DNA of 11,855 nt from Desulfobacteraceae bacterium (GCA_015486915.1 WFQS01000277.1:1-11855); one strand, 5' to 3'; positions 1 through 6,108 are shown, counted from the first letter of the stretch. Numbers and translations: made by a program. Notes: generated by a model not told the origin, from the sequence alone.

Positions 1-289
1 ATTCCACACTACTATTATAAAATGATAATTCAGTTTTTGGTGAAAACAAAAAGTTCTTTGAGATTGAATAGTCCATAAACACTCCTAAACTAAATCCAAT
101 ACCATTCGAGATTTTGGAATTATTTGGAAGAGTTTCTTTTGATTGTAGATTTGAATAATTTGCACCAAGATTGAATCCAAACCTGAATTTGCTATCATTG
201 TTACTATTTTCTGTTTGTGAAAATACGATAATAGAGCATAATAGCATTGATGTTAATAAAACCGCATTTTTCATATTTATAAATTTCAT
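1..289 (-). CDS. PorT-like outer-membrane beta-barrel protein, N-terminal part (runs off the window)
   Basis: An open frame of 96 codons runs from an ATG at 289 to the window edge without a stop, so the gene is cut at its 3' side. The product begins with a signal peptide: MKFINMKN, then a hydrophobic stretch (residues 9-23) and a likely cleavage after IVFSQ. The mature part starts FRFGFNLGANYSNL at residue 36, followed by GFSLGVFMDYSISKNF and FSPKTELSF. Alternating aromatic/polar strands, GxNxGxNYS, and 'GxxxGxFxxYxxxxxxxxxxELxF' are typical of the PorT / outer membrane beta-barrel family that is abundant in Bacteroidota. By inference it sits in the outer membrane; the substrate or function is unknown. 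It lies downstream of hairpin element A and could be a further cassette or plain chromosomal DNA. Family call is from sequence style only. Confidence 0.8.
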   Translation of the reverse strand, partial: MKFINMKNAVLLTSMLLCSIIVFSQTENSNNDSKFRFGFNLGANYSNLQSKETLPNNSKISNGIGFSLGVFMDYSISKNFLFSPKTELSFYNSSVE

Positions 290-328
290 TGATAAATAAA
301 AAGTAGTTGTTTTATCATGCAGCAAATT

Positions 329-358
329 TTGGTATATTTTAAATATTGGTATATTTTA
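329..358. repeat. Tandem 13-base direct repeat upstream of the beta-barrel gene
   Basis: TTGGTATATTTTA occurs at 329-341 and again, exactly, at 346-358, a 17-base period. It lies 40-69 bases before the ATG of the minus-strand beta-barrel gene, in the region where its promoter should be. It could be a pair of regulator half-sites or simply AT-rich sequence duplicated by slippage. No clear TAnnTTTG box was found for this gene. Confidence 0.45.
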
Positions 359-383
359 GAAACGCAAATATCATTTTTATATT

Positions 384-521
384 GCAGGTAACGGTTTGGC
401 AATATGAAAAGTTGGGCATTTTGAAACTCCAAACTTTCAATTTACCATACTGTTTATTTGATGTTAGAATGTTCATATTTAGCACTATTCGCCCAATTTT
501 TTATATTGCGTGTTGGTGTGC
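384..521 (-). repeat. attC-like hairpin element A (downstream of higA)
   Basis: On the plus strand GCAATATGAAAAGTTGGGC (399-417) and GCCCAATTTTTTATATTGC (491-509) are inverted repeats matching at 17 of 19 positions. Outside them lie TGCAGGTAACGGTTT on the left and GTGTTGGTGTGC on the right. The left motif TGCA-N4-AACGGTT is shared with elements B and C. Read on the minus strand, in gene direction, the element starts CACCAAC and ends AACCGTT-N4-TGCA, the layout of an integron attC site with R and L boxes around a variable middle. The higA stop codon falls inside the right arm, as is common for cassette genes. The repeat is seen directly; the attC identity is inferred. Confidence 0.65.
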
Positions 522-812
522 ATTTTTTCTTGAGTTTCTTATCTTTCTAAATATTTCAATCTTTTTTAACCTTTCATGCTCAATGTCATAATCATTTTGT
601 AATCCAAGCCAAAATTTAGCAGAATTCCCAAAATATGAGCTTAAGCGTAACGCTGTGTCTGCTGTTATTCTCCTATTGCCTTTTATTATTTGTGATATTC
701 TTGTTTGAGGGATACCAATATCTTTTGAAAGTCTATAAGCTGATATTTGCATAGGTTTTAAAAATTCTTCCATTAATATTTCTCCTGGATGTATGTTGTC
801 TAATCGTTCCAT
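501..812 (-). CDS. higA: HigA-family antitoxin (XRE-type helix-turn-helix)
   Basis: 103-residue protein of the HigA/VapI antitoxin family. It begins MERLDNIHPGEILMEEFLKP, and the 'HPGEIL.EEFL.P..IS.Y.L' N-terminus is the family hallmark. The helix-turn-helix covers about residues 22-60 (AYRLSKDIGIPQTRISQIIKG), and 'RRITADTALRLSSYFGNSAKFWLGLQNDYDIE' follows as usual for HigA. The family neutralises the HigB RNase and represses its own operon by binding the promoter. It follows higB with an 8-base gap, the toxin-first order normal for higBA. The last five codons (HQHAI) and the stop lie within hairpin element A, so the C-terminus was probably shaped by the join to that element. Confidence 0.93.
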   Translation of the reverse strand: MERLDNIHPGEILMEEFLKPMQISAYRLSKDIGIPQTRISQIIKGNRRITADTALRLSSYFGNSAKFWLGLQNDYDIEHERLKKIEIFRKIRNSRKNAHQHAI

Positions 813-820
813 TTTTTAAA

Positions 821-1105
821 TTATTTATGATAGTCCATTATTTTTACTTGATGTGAATTATTGTTTTTCCAAATGAAAACAATTCGCCATTGATCATTTA
901 TTCTTATGCTCTGATATTCTTTTAGTTTTCCTGCTAACTTCTCAAGTCTGTTTGAAGGTGGAATTTTTAAATCAATTAAGTTCTGTGAGTTATTTAACAT
1001 CCTTAATTTTCTCCTCCCGATTTTTTGAATCTCAATTGGAATCTTTTTTACTCGTTCTCCATTCCAGATTTTCTCGGTTTCTTTCGTGCCAAATGAAATT
1101 ATCAT
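821..1105 (-). CDS. higB: HigB-family toxin (RelE-fold mRNA interferase)
   Basis: 94-residue protein of the HigB / plasmid-maintenance killer family (RelE fold). Recognisable segments are the N-terminal 'MIISFGTKETEKIWNGE', the central 'LRMLNNSQNLIDLKIPPSNRLEKL' and the C-terminal 'YQSIRINDQWRIVFIW' followed by '...VKIMDYHK'. INDQWRIVF with a terminal DYH is the usual end of this family. Members cut mRNA in ribosomes and are held inactive by HigA. The length is normal and no truncation is seen. The ATG at 1105 lies 25 bases behind a Bacteroidota-type promoter box at 1130-1137. In cassette arrays, toxin-antitoxin pairs are common passengers thought to stabilise the array. Confidence 0.92.
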   Translation of the reverse strand: MIISFGTKETEKIWNGERVKKIPIEIQKIGRRKLRMLNNSQNLIDLKIPPSNRLEKLAGKLKEYQSIRINDQWRIVFIWKNNNSHQVKIMDYHK

Positions 1106-1129
1106 AATATCTTAACTCATTACTAACGG

Positions 1130-1137
1130 CAAAGGTA
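1130..1137 (-). promoter_or_regulatory. Candidate Bacteroidota -7 promoter box for higBA
   Basis: Minus-strand TACCTTTG matches the Bacteroidota sigma-ABfr -7 consensus TAnnTTTG. It is 24 bases upstream of the higB ATG. No convincing -33 TTTG lies about 20 bases further up, so the call rests on one box and its position. Confidence 0.5.
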
Positions 1138-1186
1138 AGCATTTATTTTGGATTAGTAATGGTTTTCTGTTTTTTCTTTTCCAAAA

Positions 1187-1326
1187 TGCACACCAACGGT
1201 TGGGCTATGGTGCGTACCGCAGTTTCAAAGTTATATTTTTCTATTAACCGGCATCTTCATTTAACGCTTAAATGTCGTATTTACAACTAATTACGGTATG
1301 CACTATGAGCCTGTGTTGTGGTGTCG
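1187..1326 (-). repeat. attC-like hairpin element B (between the rhuM and higBA units)
   Basis: The plus-strand stretch 1203-1219 (GGCTATGGTGCGTACCG) pairs with 1294-1311 (CGGTATGCACTATGAGCC) over 17 base pairs, two of them G:T. There is one unpaired G at 1307. A single extrahelical base in an otherwise continuous stem is a known feature of integron attC sites, where it fixes strand choice. The left edge is TGCACACCAACGGTTGGGC and the right edge is CTGTGTTGTGGTGTCG. The TGCA-N4-AACGGTT motif recurs in elements A and C. It starts immediately after the stop of the rhuM C-terminal frame, as an attC would, and the higBA promoter region begins on its far side. Confidence 0.65.
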
Positions 1327-1542
1327 TTATTCTTTCCTTTTAACCTTGTTTTCCAATTTTTTCATTTCGCGGTCAAAGTCGGAAATATATTTTTTGTTTT
1401 CTGCTTTACGATATTTTTCGTATTCTTTTTTTGCTTTTTCGATTGCCTGTTTATGGCTTATTTTTCCAGCATTTTTAAGAAGTTTCTTTTCACTTATTTT
1501 CAAAAAATCATCTAATTTGTCTATCCAATCCTGCATTTTCAT
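1327..1542 (-). CDS. RhuM-family C-terminal part, separated from the main body by a frame change
   Basis: 71 residues: MKMQDWIDKLDDFLKI, then 'KNAGKISHKQAIEKAKKEYEKYR' and 'YISDFDREMKKLENK'. Full-length RhuM proteins (about 330 residues) normally end with this kind of segment ('M.DW..KLD.FL......L...G.ISH..A...A..EYEKYR......SDFD'), directly after the 'YLDFAELQA' that ends the neighbouring frame. It therefore appears to be the missing tail of the upstream gene. The two frames overlap as TAATG, the stop and start sharing bases, and the tail is in the -1 frame relative to the body. Options are a disabling indel, a sequencing or assembly error, a natural split with re-initiation at TAATG, or frameshifting. 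It could be a separate small coiled-coil protein, but that is less likely. Confidence 0.7.
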   Translation of the reverse strand: MKMQDWIDKLDDFLKISEKKLLKNAGKISHKQAIEKAKKEYEKYRKAENKKYISDFDREMKKLENKVKRKE

Positions 1543-2315
1543 TAACCTGCCTTAGTGGCTTGCAGTTCTGCAAAATCCAAATACATTGAAACAATGAGGT
1601 TGAGCTGTTTTAGTTCATCTTCAGTAAGGTAATTTTTTGCAATACTTACATCTCGTTGAGTAATGTAGTTGCCTTTGTAATTTGTAAGACCAATAAATGG
1701 TTTGTCAACATTTGAGCGGTTGTGTATCATTTCGGCTGCCGTTTGTCCGTGTATGGCAAAGTGCATTTTGTTTTGTACGGTAGCAAAAAATTGTTTTGTA
1801 AGGGTATCATCTTTTTTATAGTCAATGCTTGTTGCGTAAATATCGGTTACTTTCTGGTAGAAATTGCGTTCACTACTACGAATATCACGAACTCTTTGTA
1901 AAAGTTCTTCAAAATATCTGCTTCTTGCACCTTCTTGTTTCAACCGCTCATCATCCATTGTAAAGCCTTTTACAATGTATTCGTGTATGCGTTTTGTCGC
2001 CCAAATACGAAACTGTGTGCCCTGGGGTGATTTTACCCTGTAACCAACCGAAATAATAACATCAAGATTATAAAACAATGGTGCTTTTTGCTGAAATTCG
2101 GAATTTCCGAATTTCTGTGTTGTTAGTGCTTTTTCTAACTCTCCTTCCTTGTAAATGTTATTGATATGCTCATTTATAGTTGATTTTGCTTTGCCAAATA
2201 GTTGAGCCATTTGCTCTTGGGTAACCCAAACGCTATCATCTTGCAAATGGACATCTAACCTAATATTGCCATCAGCATTTTGATAAATAATGATATTTTG
2301 TTCATTGTTTTCCAT
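1542..2315 (-). CDS. Virulence RhuM-family protein, N-terminal 257 residues (split gene)
   Basis: The protein begins with a short beta region (NIIIYQNADGNIRLDVHLQDDSVW), then a DNA-binding-like segment at about residues 28-58 (VWVTQEQMAQLFGKAKSTINEH). The family core 'LDVIISVGYRVKSPQGTQFRIWAT' is at residues 84-107, followed by the helical part 'RSRYFEELLQRVRDIRSSERNFYQKVTDIYATSIDY' at 131-166. The chain ends at SMYLDFAELQATKAG, where complete members continue for about 70-80 more residues. Those residues are encoded next, in another frame. RhuM was named from a Salmonella pathogenicity island; its biochemical role is unknown, and homologues are common in accessory DNA. The ATG at 2315 fits a promoter box at 2345-2352. 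Here the gene sits between two attC-like elements, as a cassette would. Confidence 0.85.
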   Translation of the reverse strand: MENNEQNIIIYQNADGNIRLDVHLQDDSVWVTQEQMAQLFGKAKSTINEHINNIYKEGELEKALTTQKFGNSEFQQKAPLFYNLDVIISVGYRVKSPQGTQFRIWATKRIHEYIVKGFTMDDERLKQEGARSRYFEELLQRVRDIRSSERNFYQKVTDIYATSIDYKKDDTLTKQFFATVQNKMHFAIHGQTAAEMIHNRSNVDKPFIGLTNYKGNYITQRDVSIAKNYLTEDELKQLNLIVSMYLDFAELQATKAG

Positions 2316-2344
2316 TAATCCAACACCTTTTGTTCATACTTTAA

Positions 2345-2352
2345 CAAAAGTA
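2345..2352 (-). promoter_or_regulatory. Candidate Bacteroidota -7 promoter box for the rhuM gene
   Basis: Minus-strand TACTTTTG fits TAnnTTTG exactly. It lies 29 bases upstream of the rhuM ATG and beyond element C, which ends at 2399 on this side. The cassette would therefore carry its own promoter. The -33 box is not evident. Confidence 0.5.
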
Positions 2353-2398
2353 AATATTTTTGACGATTTCCATTGCATATTTGTTGCATTCTCTCTAA

Positions 2399-2461
2399 TG
2401 CACCACAACGGTTTGAATATAAGCGTAGTGCGGATAAAACGCTAAATATGAAACGATTGTG
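2399..2461 (-). repeat. Short attC-like hairpin element C, next to the composition boundary
   Basis: It starts TGCACCACAACGGTTTG, the same TGCA-N4-AACGGTT motif as elements A and B. Arms at 2404-2425 and 2440-2461 are complementary in blocks. CACAA pairs with TTGTG, GTTT with AAAC, and AGCG with CGCT, with unpaired stretches between blocks and a 14-base loop. Paired outer box, open spacer, paired inner box is the attC arrangement. It is much shorter than A and B (63 bases against about 140), within the size variation known for attC sites. It is the last element before the DNA changes character. Confidence 0.5.
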
Positions 2462-2629
2462 AATAAAATAAGCAATAGTTCCTTAATTCTTATTTTCTTG
2501 TTTTTTGGGCAAAAGAATTAAAAAATTTGTTTTTGTTCTGGTTTGTCCAGGTTAGGTTCCAAAATAATATTTTTTATAACGGCCATGAGGTCAATCTGAA
2601 CTGCGTTACGGTGCCTCACAACTTTTTTA
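2462..2629. other. Boundary region between cassette-like DNA and the enolase gene
   Basis: No gene is assigned here. The AT-rich part (2462-2535) holds an inverted repeat TTAATTCTT (2483-2491) / AAGAATTAA (2513-2521). From about 2575 to 2629 base composition resembles the enolase side. A 33-codon minus-strand frame (2518-2619) starts GTG, reads RHRNAVQIDLMAVIKN near its start and ends in KQIF. It could be the 5' remnant of a gene cut at the join, or chance. No clear rho-independent terminator for enolase was found. The change of DNA type falls somewhere in this interval. Confidence 0.5.
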
Positions 2630-3928
2630 TCAAAGCGACCGCACCGGTCGTGAAAAGGCATTTTTACCTGCATAGGTCGCCACCATACCGAGGTGTTCTT
2701 CAATACGCATCAGCTGGTTGTATTTCTCCACCCGCTCCCCCCTTGCAGGTGCTCCTGTTTTTAGATGGCCGGTATCCAGGGCGACGGCCATATCCGCTAT
2801 AAAATTGTCAACGGTTTCGCCGCTGCGGTGGGAAATCATGGCTCCCCATCCAGCCAACTTCGCCATACGCACCGCTGCCATGGTTTCCGTCAATGTGCCG
2901 ATCTGGTTAAGTTTGATGAGGACTCCGCTGGCTATATTTTCGTGGATCCCCTTTTCAATGCGCTTGACATCGGTGACAAAGATATCATCTCCCACCAGTT
3001 CGATAGCGTTGCCGATACGTTCGTTGAGAATTTTCCAACCCTCCCAGTCATCTTCGGCAAGGCCATCCTCGAGGACTATGTAGGGATACCTGTTGACGAG
3101 TGCAGCATGATATTCCACCATCTCCTCTGAAGTCAATTCCCGATTTTCCGTATGAAGGTGGTAGGTACCATCCTTAAAGAATTCAGTTGATGCAGGGTCA
3201 ACTGCGATACCCACATCTCCGCCCGGTATAAGGCCAACTTCAGTTATGGCATTCATGATATATTCAAGCGGCTCTTCATTTGATTTCACTTCAGGAGCAA
3301 AGCCCCCTTCATCGCCCACACCTGTGTGGTGCCCCTTTGATTTCAGTTCATACTTCAGGGCCTGATAGATTTCCACACCCCATTCAACTGCCTGTCTGAC
3401 ATTATCCGCTCCATAGGGCACTATCATATATTCCTGGAAATCAGCTCCCTGCCAGCTGGCATGAACCCCGCCATTTAAAATATTCATCATGGGTACTGGT
3501 AAGCGTGTGGCATTTACGCCGCCAAGATAATGAAAAAGGGGCAATTCTGCTGCCATGGCGGCTGCCCTGGCAACGGCAAGGGATACGGCAAGGATTGCAT
3601 TTGCCCCTAAGTTTGCTTTATTATAAGTGCCGTCGAGACGAATCATGGCTGCATCAACATCACCCTGACTATCGGCATTCATTCCTGAAAGTTTTTCTGC
3701 AATGGGCCCGTTGACATTTTTTACAGCTTTAAGTACGCTTTTACCCGAAAAATAGTGTTTATTCCCATCGCGCAATTCCATGGCCTCATGACTTCCCGTG
3801 GAAGCTCCGGACGGGACAGATGCCCGGGCTGTGGTTCCGGACTGAAGCGAACATTCCGCTTCAACCGTGGGATTGCCCCGCGAGTCAAGAATCTGCCTTG
3901 CAATAATTGTTTTAATACGTGTATCCAT
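2630..3928 (-). CDS. eno: Enolase (2-phosphoglycerate dehydratase)
   Basis: 432 residues, the normal length for a bacterial enolase. It interconverts 2-phosphoglycerate and phosphoenolpyruvate in the cytoplasm and supplies PEP for aromatic synthesis, which links it loosely to neighbouring pheA. Seen: [12 protein letters not shown] (14-25), loop 1 SGASTG (40-45), GDEGGFAP with the catalytic Glu207 (205-212), Mg ligands Asp244, Glu287 (VLEDGL) and Asp314 (GDD), catalytic Lys339 (LIKLNQIGT), HRSGET (367-372) and Lys390 (LKTGAP). Loop 2 is odd: [13 protein letters not shown] (156-168) where most bacteria have HADNNVDFQEFM, so it carries one extra residue, while His156 and Glu166 remain. The ATG at 3928 has a strong GGGAGG five bases upstream. 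It ends with tandem stops TGA TAA. It follows the DUF202 gene by 122 bases. Confidence 0.97.
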   Translation of the reverse strand: MDTRIKTIIARQILDSRGNPTVEAECSLQSGTTARASVPSGASTGSHEAMELRDGNKHYFSGKSVLKAVKNVNGPIAEKLSGMNADSQGDVDAAMIRLDGTYNKANLGANAILAVSLAVARAAAMAAELPLFHYLGGVNATRLPVPMMNILNGGVHASWQGADFQEYMIVPYGADNVRQAVEWGVEIYQALKYELKSKGHHTGVGDEGGFAPEVKSNEEPLEYIMNAITEVGLIPGGDVGIAVDPASTEFFKDGTYHLHTENRELTSEEMVEYHAALVNRYPYIVLEDGLAEDDWEGWKILNERIGNAIELVGDDIFVTDVKRIEKGIHENIASGVLIKLNQIGTLTETMAAVRMAKLAGWGAMISHRSGETVDNFIADMAVALDTGHLKTGAPARGERVEKYNQLMRIEEHLGMVATYAGKNAFSRPVRSL

Positions 3929-4050
3929 GATAACCTCCCTGGTTTGTAACTTTTCCGGTTAACGACATATTATATTGGTGGTGTAGTTTTCTTTGTGTTT
4001 TTTTTAAAAAAGCTTACAGATCATAGCCCATAATACCATGGAGGATGTTT

Positions 4051-4608
4051 TTAATTTATGGCTGTTATAAGCAGGCCTATGAGAGCAAGAATTGAACACC
4101 CGGCCAGAACCGCGCTGAAAATTTTAACTTTCCATGTCGGCATGGTATTAACGTCAAGGTGTGCCGTATGTACATTTAAATTACAGTATCTCCAGGCGGC
4201 CTGTAAAAATGCAACTGCACTTAACAGGATAAGAAGACTCGCAATTATTATAATGATCAGTGAAGGCATGTACCCCTTCAGGAATTTAACGATCCCAAGT
4301 CCTGCCCCAAAGGCCGCCATTCCTGTCCTTAGCCATGCCTGATATGTCCTCTCATTGGCGAGAACCGTACGGTCAAGGGCAAGTGCATTCCTGTTTGGTA
4401 CAGGGTGTTTCTTTTCAACATCATCTGTATCAGATAAAGCTGCAGATTGTTCCAAAAAGTCCTCCTCAATAGAATTTATCGTATTTCCTGTATTTCTTGA
4501 ACCTGTACTGAATTTCACAATTTTTACAGGAATCATGGCATTTTTTTTATATGAAACTCCGATAAATTTCCTTTCGGAGTGAGAGTTGGCTCCGCGCCTG
4601 TGGCCCAT
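4051..4608 (-). CDS. DUF202 (YidH-like) small membrane protein
   Basis: Up to 185 residues. The family signature is at 74-97: NALALDRTVLANERTYQAWLRT, matching 'R...L..ERT.LAW.RT'. Three membrane segments follow at about 91-109, 116-138 and 162-184, giving an inner-membrane protein of the YidH/DUF202 family, whose function is unknown. The first 70 residues are polar and variable and are not part of the family core. The start is uncertain: the ATG at 4608 lacks a Shine-Dalgarno, and the ATG at 4536 has GGAG about 20 bases upstream, too far to be persuasive. It lies 63 bases after pheA on the same strand with no T-tailed terminator between, so it is probably transcribed from the attenuated pheA promoter. 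Confidence 0.85.
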   Translation of the reverse strand: MGHRRGANSHSERKFIGVSYKKNAMIPVKIVKFSTGSRNTGNTINSIEEDFLEQSAALSDTDDVEKKHPVPNRNALALDRTVLANERTYQAWLRTGMAAFGAGLGIVKFLKGYMPSLIIIIIASLLILLSAVAFLQAAWRYCNLNVHTAHLDVNTMPTWKVKIFSAVLAGCSILALIGLLITAIN

Positions 4609-4671
4609 GTTTTGTCAGAATCTTCGATTCTTAGAGGCTGTCTGAGAGTCTTCAGATCGGCCTCATGGCCG

Positions 4672-5895
4672 TTATTTAAAAACAGCATAGGACCCGAGTA
4701 CTTTCAGAAAAAGGGAATTCTTTTCCATTTCATTAATGGTATCCATAACATTTTTATACTTTATATGCCCCTCAAGATCCATGAAAAAATAATAAGTCCA
4801 GTTTTGATTTTTTGTGGGTCGTGATTCAAGTTTTACCATGTTAAGTCCTGCCCTGTTCACACACTCAAGAACTTTGAAAAGGGCACCCGGGACATGGGAA
4901 GTTGCAAACATCAGAGAAGTTTTGTATTTTTCCGATTCGTCAAAACTGTTCTGATACTTCAGGCTGTTCCTATCATCTACATAACTTTTGCCATTTACAT
5001 CTTCGCTTTGGTATGTTCCATTATTATCATTTAAGTTTTCATGGTTCCTGTTAATTCCGGCATCCCGGTGTTTTCCCCTGCCAAGTATAAGAAACCTTGT
5101 AATGTTGTCGGAATGATCCTCTATTCTTGTCTCCACGACCTGGAGGCCGTAAAGATGGGCTGCCCTGTTGCTTGCAATGGCTGCAAAAGACCTGTCTTCA
5201 GATGCGAGACGTGCGGCCTGTGATGTACTGCTTGTCTCTATTATTTTAACATCTGAAAATTTTTTTCTTATCCACCTGCGGCACTGGGCAAGTGCCTGGG
5301 GGTGTGAATAAATAGTTTTCACATCCTTTTTCTCCCCTGATAAAGAAAGAAGATCATGGTAGATGTGCTCGTAATGTTCCCCTGCAATTTCTACATTAAA
5401 TTCACAGAAAAGATCAAGGGTGTGGTTTACTGCGCCTTCAATGGAATTTTCCACCGGCACAACTCCAAAATGACTTTCCTTTTTCTCCACATCCCTGAAA
5501 ATATCCACAAGGCCGGGCTGCTCAATAAAATTTCCCGAATGCCTGAAATAGTGCAGTGCTGCAATATGGGTATAACTCGCCTCGGGTCCGAGATATGATA
5601 TTCTGTTGGATTTCTGTATCTGTTTTGTGGCAGTCATTATAACGCTGAATATATATTTCAATACATCATCGTCTGCAGGACCGGTATTAATATCCATGAG
5701 TCTCTGCATAATTTTTTTTTCACGATTTTTATCAAGGACTTCGGTTCCTTTTTTCTCCTTAATCTCACCAATTTTTTTCCCTATTCCAAGTCTCTTGTTT
5801 ATCAGCCGTACAATATCAGTATCGATTTCATCAATGCTTTGGCGCAGGGTGGTAAGGTGCTGCTCAAGTTTTACTTTGTCTTTATCTGATTTCAT
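4672..5895 (-). CDS. pheA: P-protein: chorismate mutase / prephenate dehydratase
   Basis: 407-residue bifunctional enzyme that turns chorismate into prephenate and then phenylpyruvate, committing carbon to phenylalanine. AroQ chorismate mutase domain, residues 10-95, has the expected Arg18, Arg35, Lys46, Asp55 and Arg58. The prephenate dehydratase domain starts YLGPEASYTH (101-110) and includes VPVENSIEG (147-155), YSHPQALAQC (196-205) and the catalytic TRF (266-268). The C-terminal ACT domain (about 326-407) has HVPGAL and the Phe-binding ESRP (357-360), so feedback inhibition by Phe is expected. Between dehydratase and ACT domains an Asn/Asp/Tyr-rich linker (about 275-325) replaces the usual few residues. 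The ATG at 5895 has GGGA six bases upstream. Expression is probably controlled by the leader attenuator just upstream. Confidence 0.96.
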   Translation of the reverse strand: MKSDKDKVKLEQHLTTLRQSIDEIDTDIVRLINKRLGIGKKIGEIKEKKGTEVLDKNREKKIMQRLMDINTGPADDDVLKYIFSVIMTATKQIQKSNRISYLGPEASYTHIAALHYFRHSGNFIEQPGLVDIFRDVEKKESHFGVVPVENSIEGAVNHTLDLFCEFNVEIAGEHYEHIYHDLLSLSGEKKDVKTIYSHPQALAQCRRWIRKKFSDVKIIETSSTSQAARLASEDRSFAAIASNRAAHLYGLQVVETRIEDHSDNITRFLILGRGKHRDAGINRNHENLNDNNGTYQSEDVNGKSYVDDRNSLKYQNSFDESEKYKTSLMFATSHVPGALFKVLECVNRAGLNMVKLESRPTKNQNWTYYFFMDLEGHIKYKNVMDTINEMEKNSLFLKVLGSYAVFK

Positions 5896-5926
5896 GTCTA
5901 ATCCCGTAAAATTTACTTAAAAACAC

Positions 5927-5965
5927 AAAAGCCGCAGAAGACCTTTTTGGTCTGCTGCGGCTTTT
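5927..5965 (-). terminator. Attenuator terminator hairpin before pheA
   Basis: Arms at 5927-5943 and 5949-5965 match at 16 of 17 positions around a TTTTT/AAAAA loop. The core is GCCGCAG/CTGCGGC plus AGACC/GGTCT. On the minus strand the stem is followed by TTTTGTGTTTTT, the U-run of an intrinsic terminator, 31 bases before the pheA start codon. No gene ends nearby (cvfB ends at 6179, upstream of a new promoter), so it serves as an attenuator rather than a gene-end terminator. The A and T tails on both sides might also let it work in the plus direction. Confidence 0.9.
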
Positions 5966-5994
5966 TCGCTTTTTATTGTTATTGTATCGGTTGT

Positions 5995-6072
5995 TCAGCG
6001 CACCACAGGCAGACCGGTATTAAAATAATACCCGAAATAAAAAAAATATCTGTCTGCTGGTAAGGCGGTCAC
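5995..6072 (-). CDS. pheL: pheA leader peptide, Phe/Tyr-rich (25 residues)
   Basis: A 26-codon frame from GTG (6072) to TGA (5995-5997), too short for ordinary gene calling. Residues 9-17 read YFFYFGYYF: four Phe and four Tyr in nine codons. AAAGGG (6084-6089) lies 11 bases before the GTG as a possible ribosome-binding site, and a consensus promoter is about 37 bases further up. The run sits between attenuator segments 1 and 2, as in known phe, trp and his leaders. The peptide itself needs no function; its translation speed reports charging of tRNA-Phe and tRNA-Tyr. Inclusion of Tyr codons suggests it senses both amino acids, although pheA makes only Phe. A chance frame with this composition in this place is unlikely. 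Confidence 0.87.
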   Translation of the reverse strand: MTALPADRYFFYFGYYFNTGLPVVR

Positions 6073-6108
6073 TGTTTTTTTAACCCTTTAAAAAATCCGA
6101 TATTTATA

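Larger units (their letters stand above)
5896..6102 (-). promoter_or_regulatory. Transcription attenuator of pheA (leader RNA)
   Basis: The leader RNA runs from a start near 6102 to pheA and holds three mutually exclusive pairings. Segment 1 (6052-6060, GCAGAC plus CCA) pairs with segment 2 (6003-6015). Segment 2, GGTCTGCCTGTGG, pairs with segment 3 (5949-5961, GCCGCAGCAGACC) over 12 base pairs with one bulge. Segment 3 pairs with segment 4 (5931-5943) to form the terminator. The leader peptide's Tyr/Phe codons lie at 6022-6048, just after segment 1, and its stop lies just after segment 2. A ribosome stalled for lack of Phe- or Tyr-tRNA would cover segment 1 and let 2:3 form (antitermination). 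A ribosome reaching the stop would cover segment 2 and let the terminator form. Confidence 0.88.

Noticed and set aside
346..591. Plus-strand frame of 81 codons over element A
   Set aside because: It overlaps the inverted repeat and the 3' end of higA, is dominated by Phe/Ile from AT-rich DNA and has no recognisable features.
1298..1555. Plus-strand frames rich in Phe and Leu opposite the rhuM tail
   Set aside because: Complement of a Lys-rich coding segment (AAA/AAG read as TTT/CTT); no support as a membrane protein.
384..2461. CRISPR array
   Set aside because: The three elements are 800-1,200 bases apart, differ strongly in sequence and flank genes rather than spacers.
2718..3130. Plus-strand open frames opposite enolase
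   Set aside because: They lie fully inside a well-conserved enolase gene on the other strand and show no family-like sequence; they are shadows of its codon pattern.
3969..3974. TATAAT box upstream of eno
   Set aside because: The -10 hexamer is perfect, but no acceptable -35 lies 16-18 bases upstream; too weak to list as a promoter.
4616..4630. Small hairpin AGAATC-TTC-GATTCT between pheA and the DUF202 gene as a terminator
   Set aside because: The stem is six pairs of low GC content with no U-run; read-through is expected.
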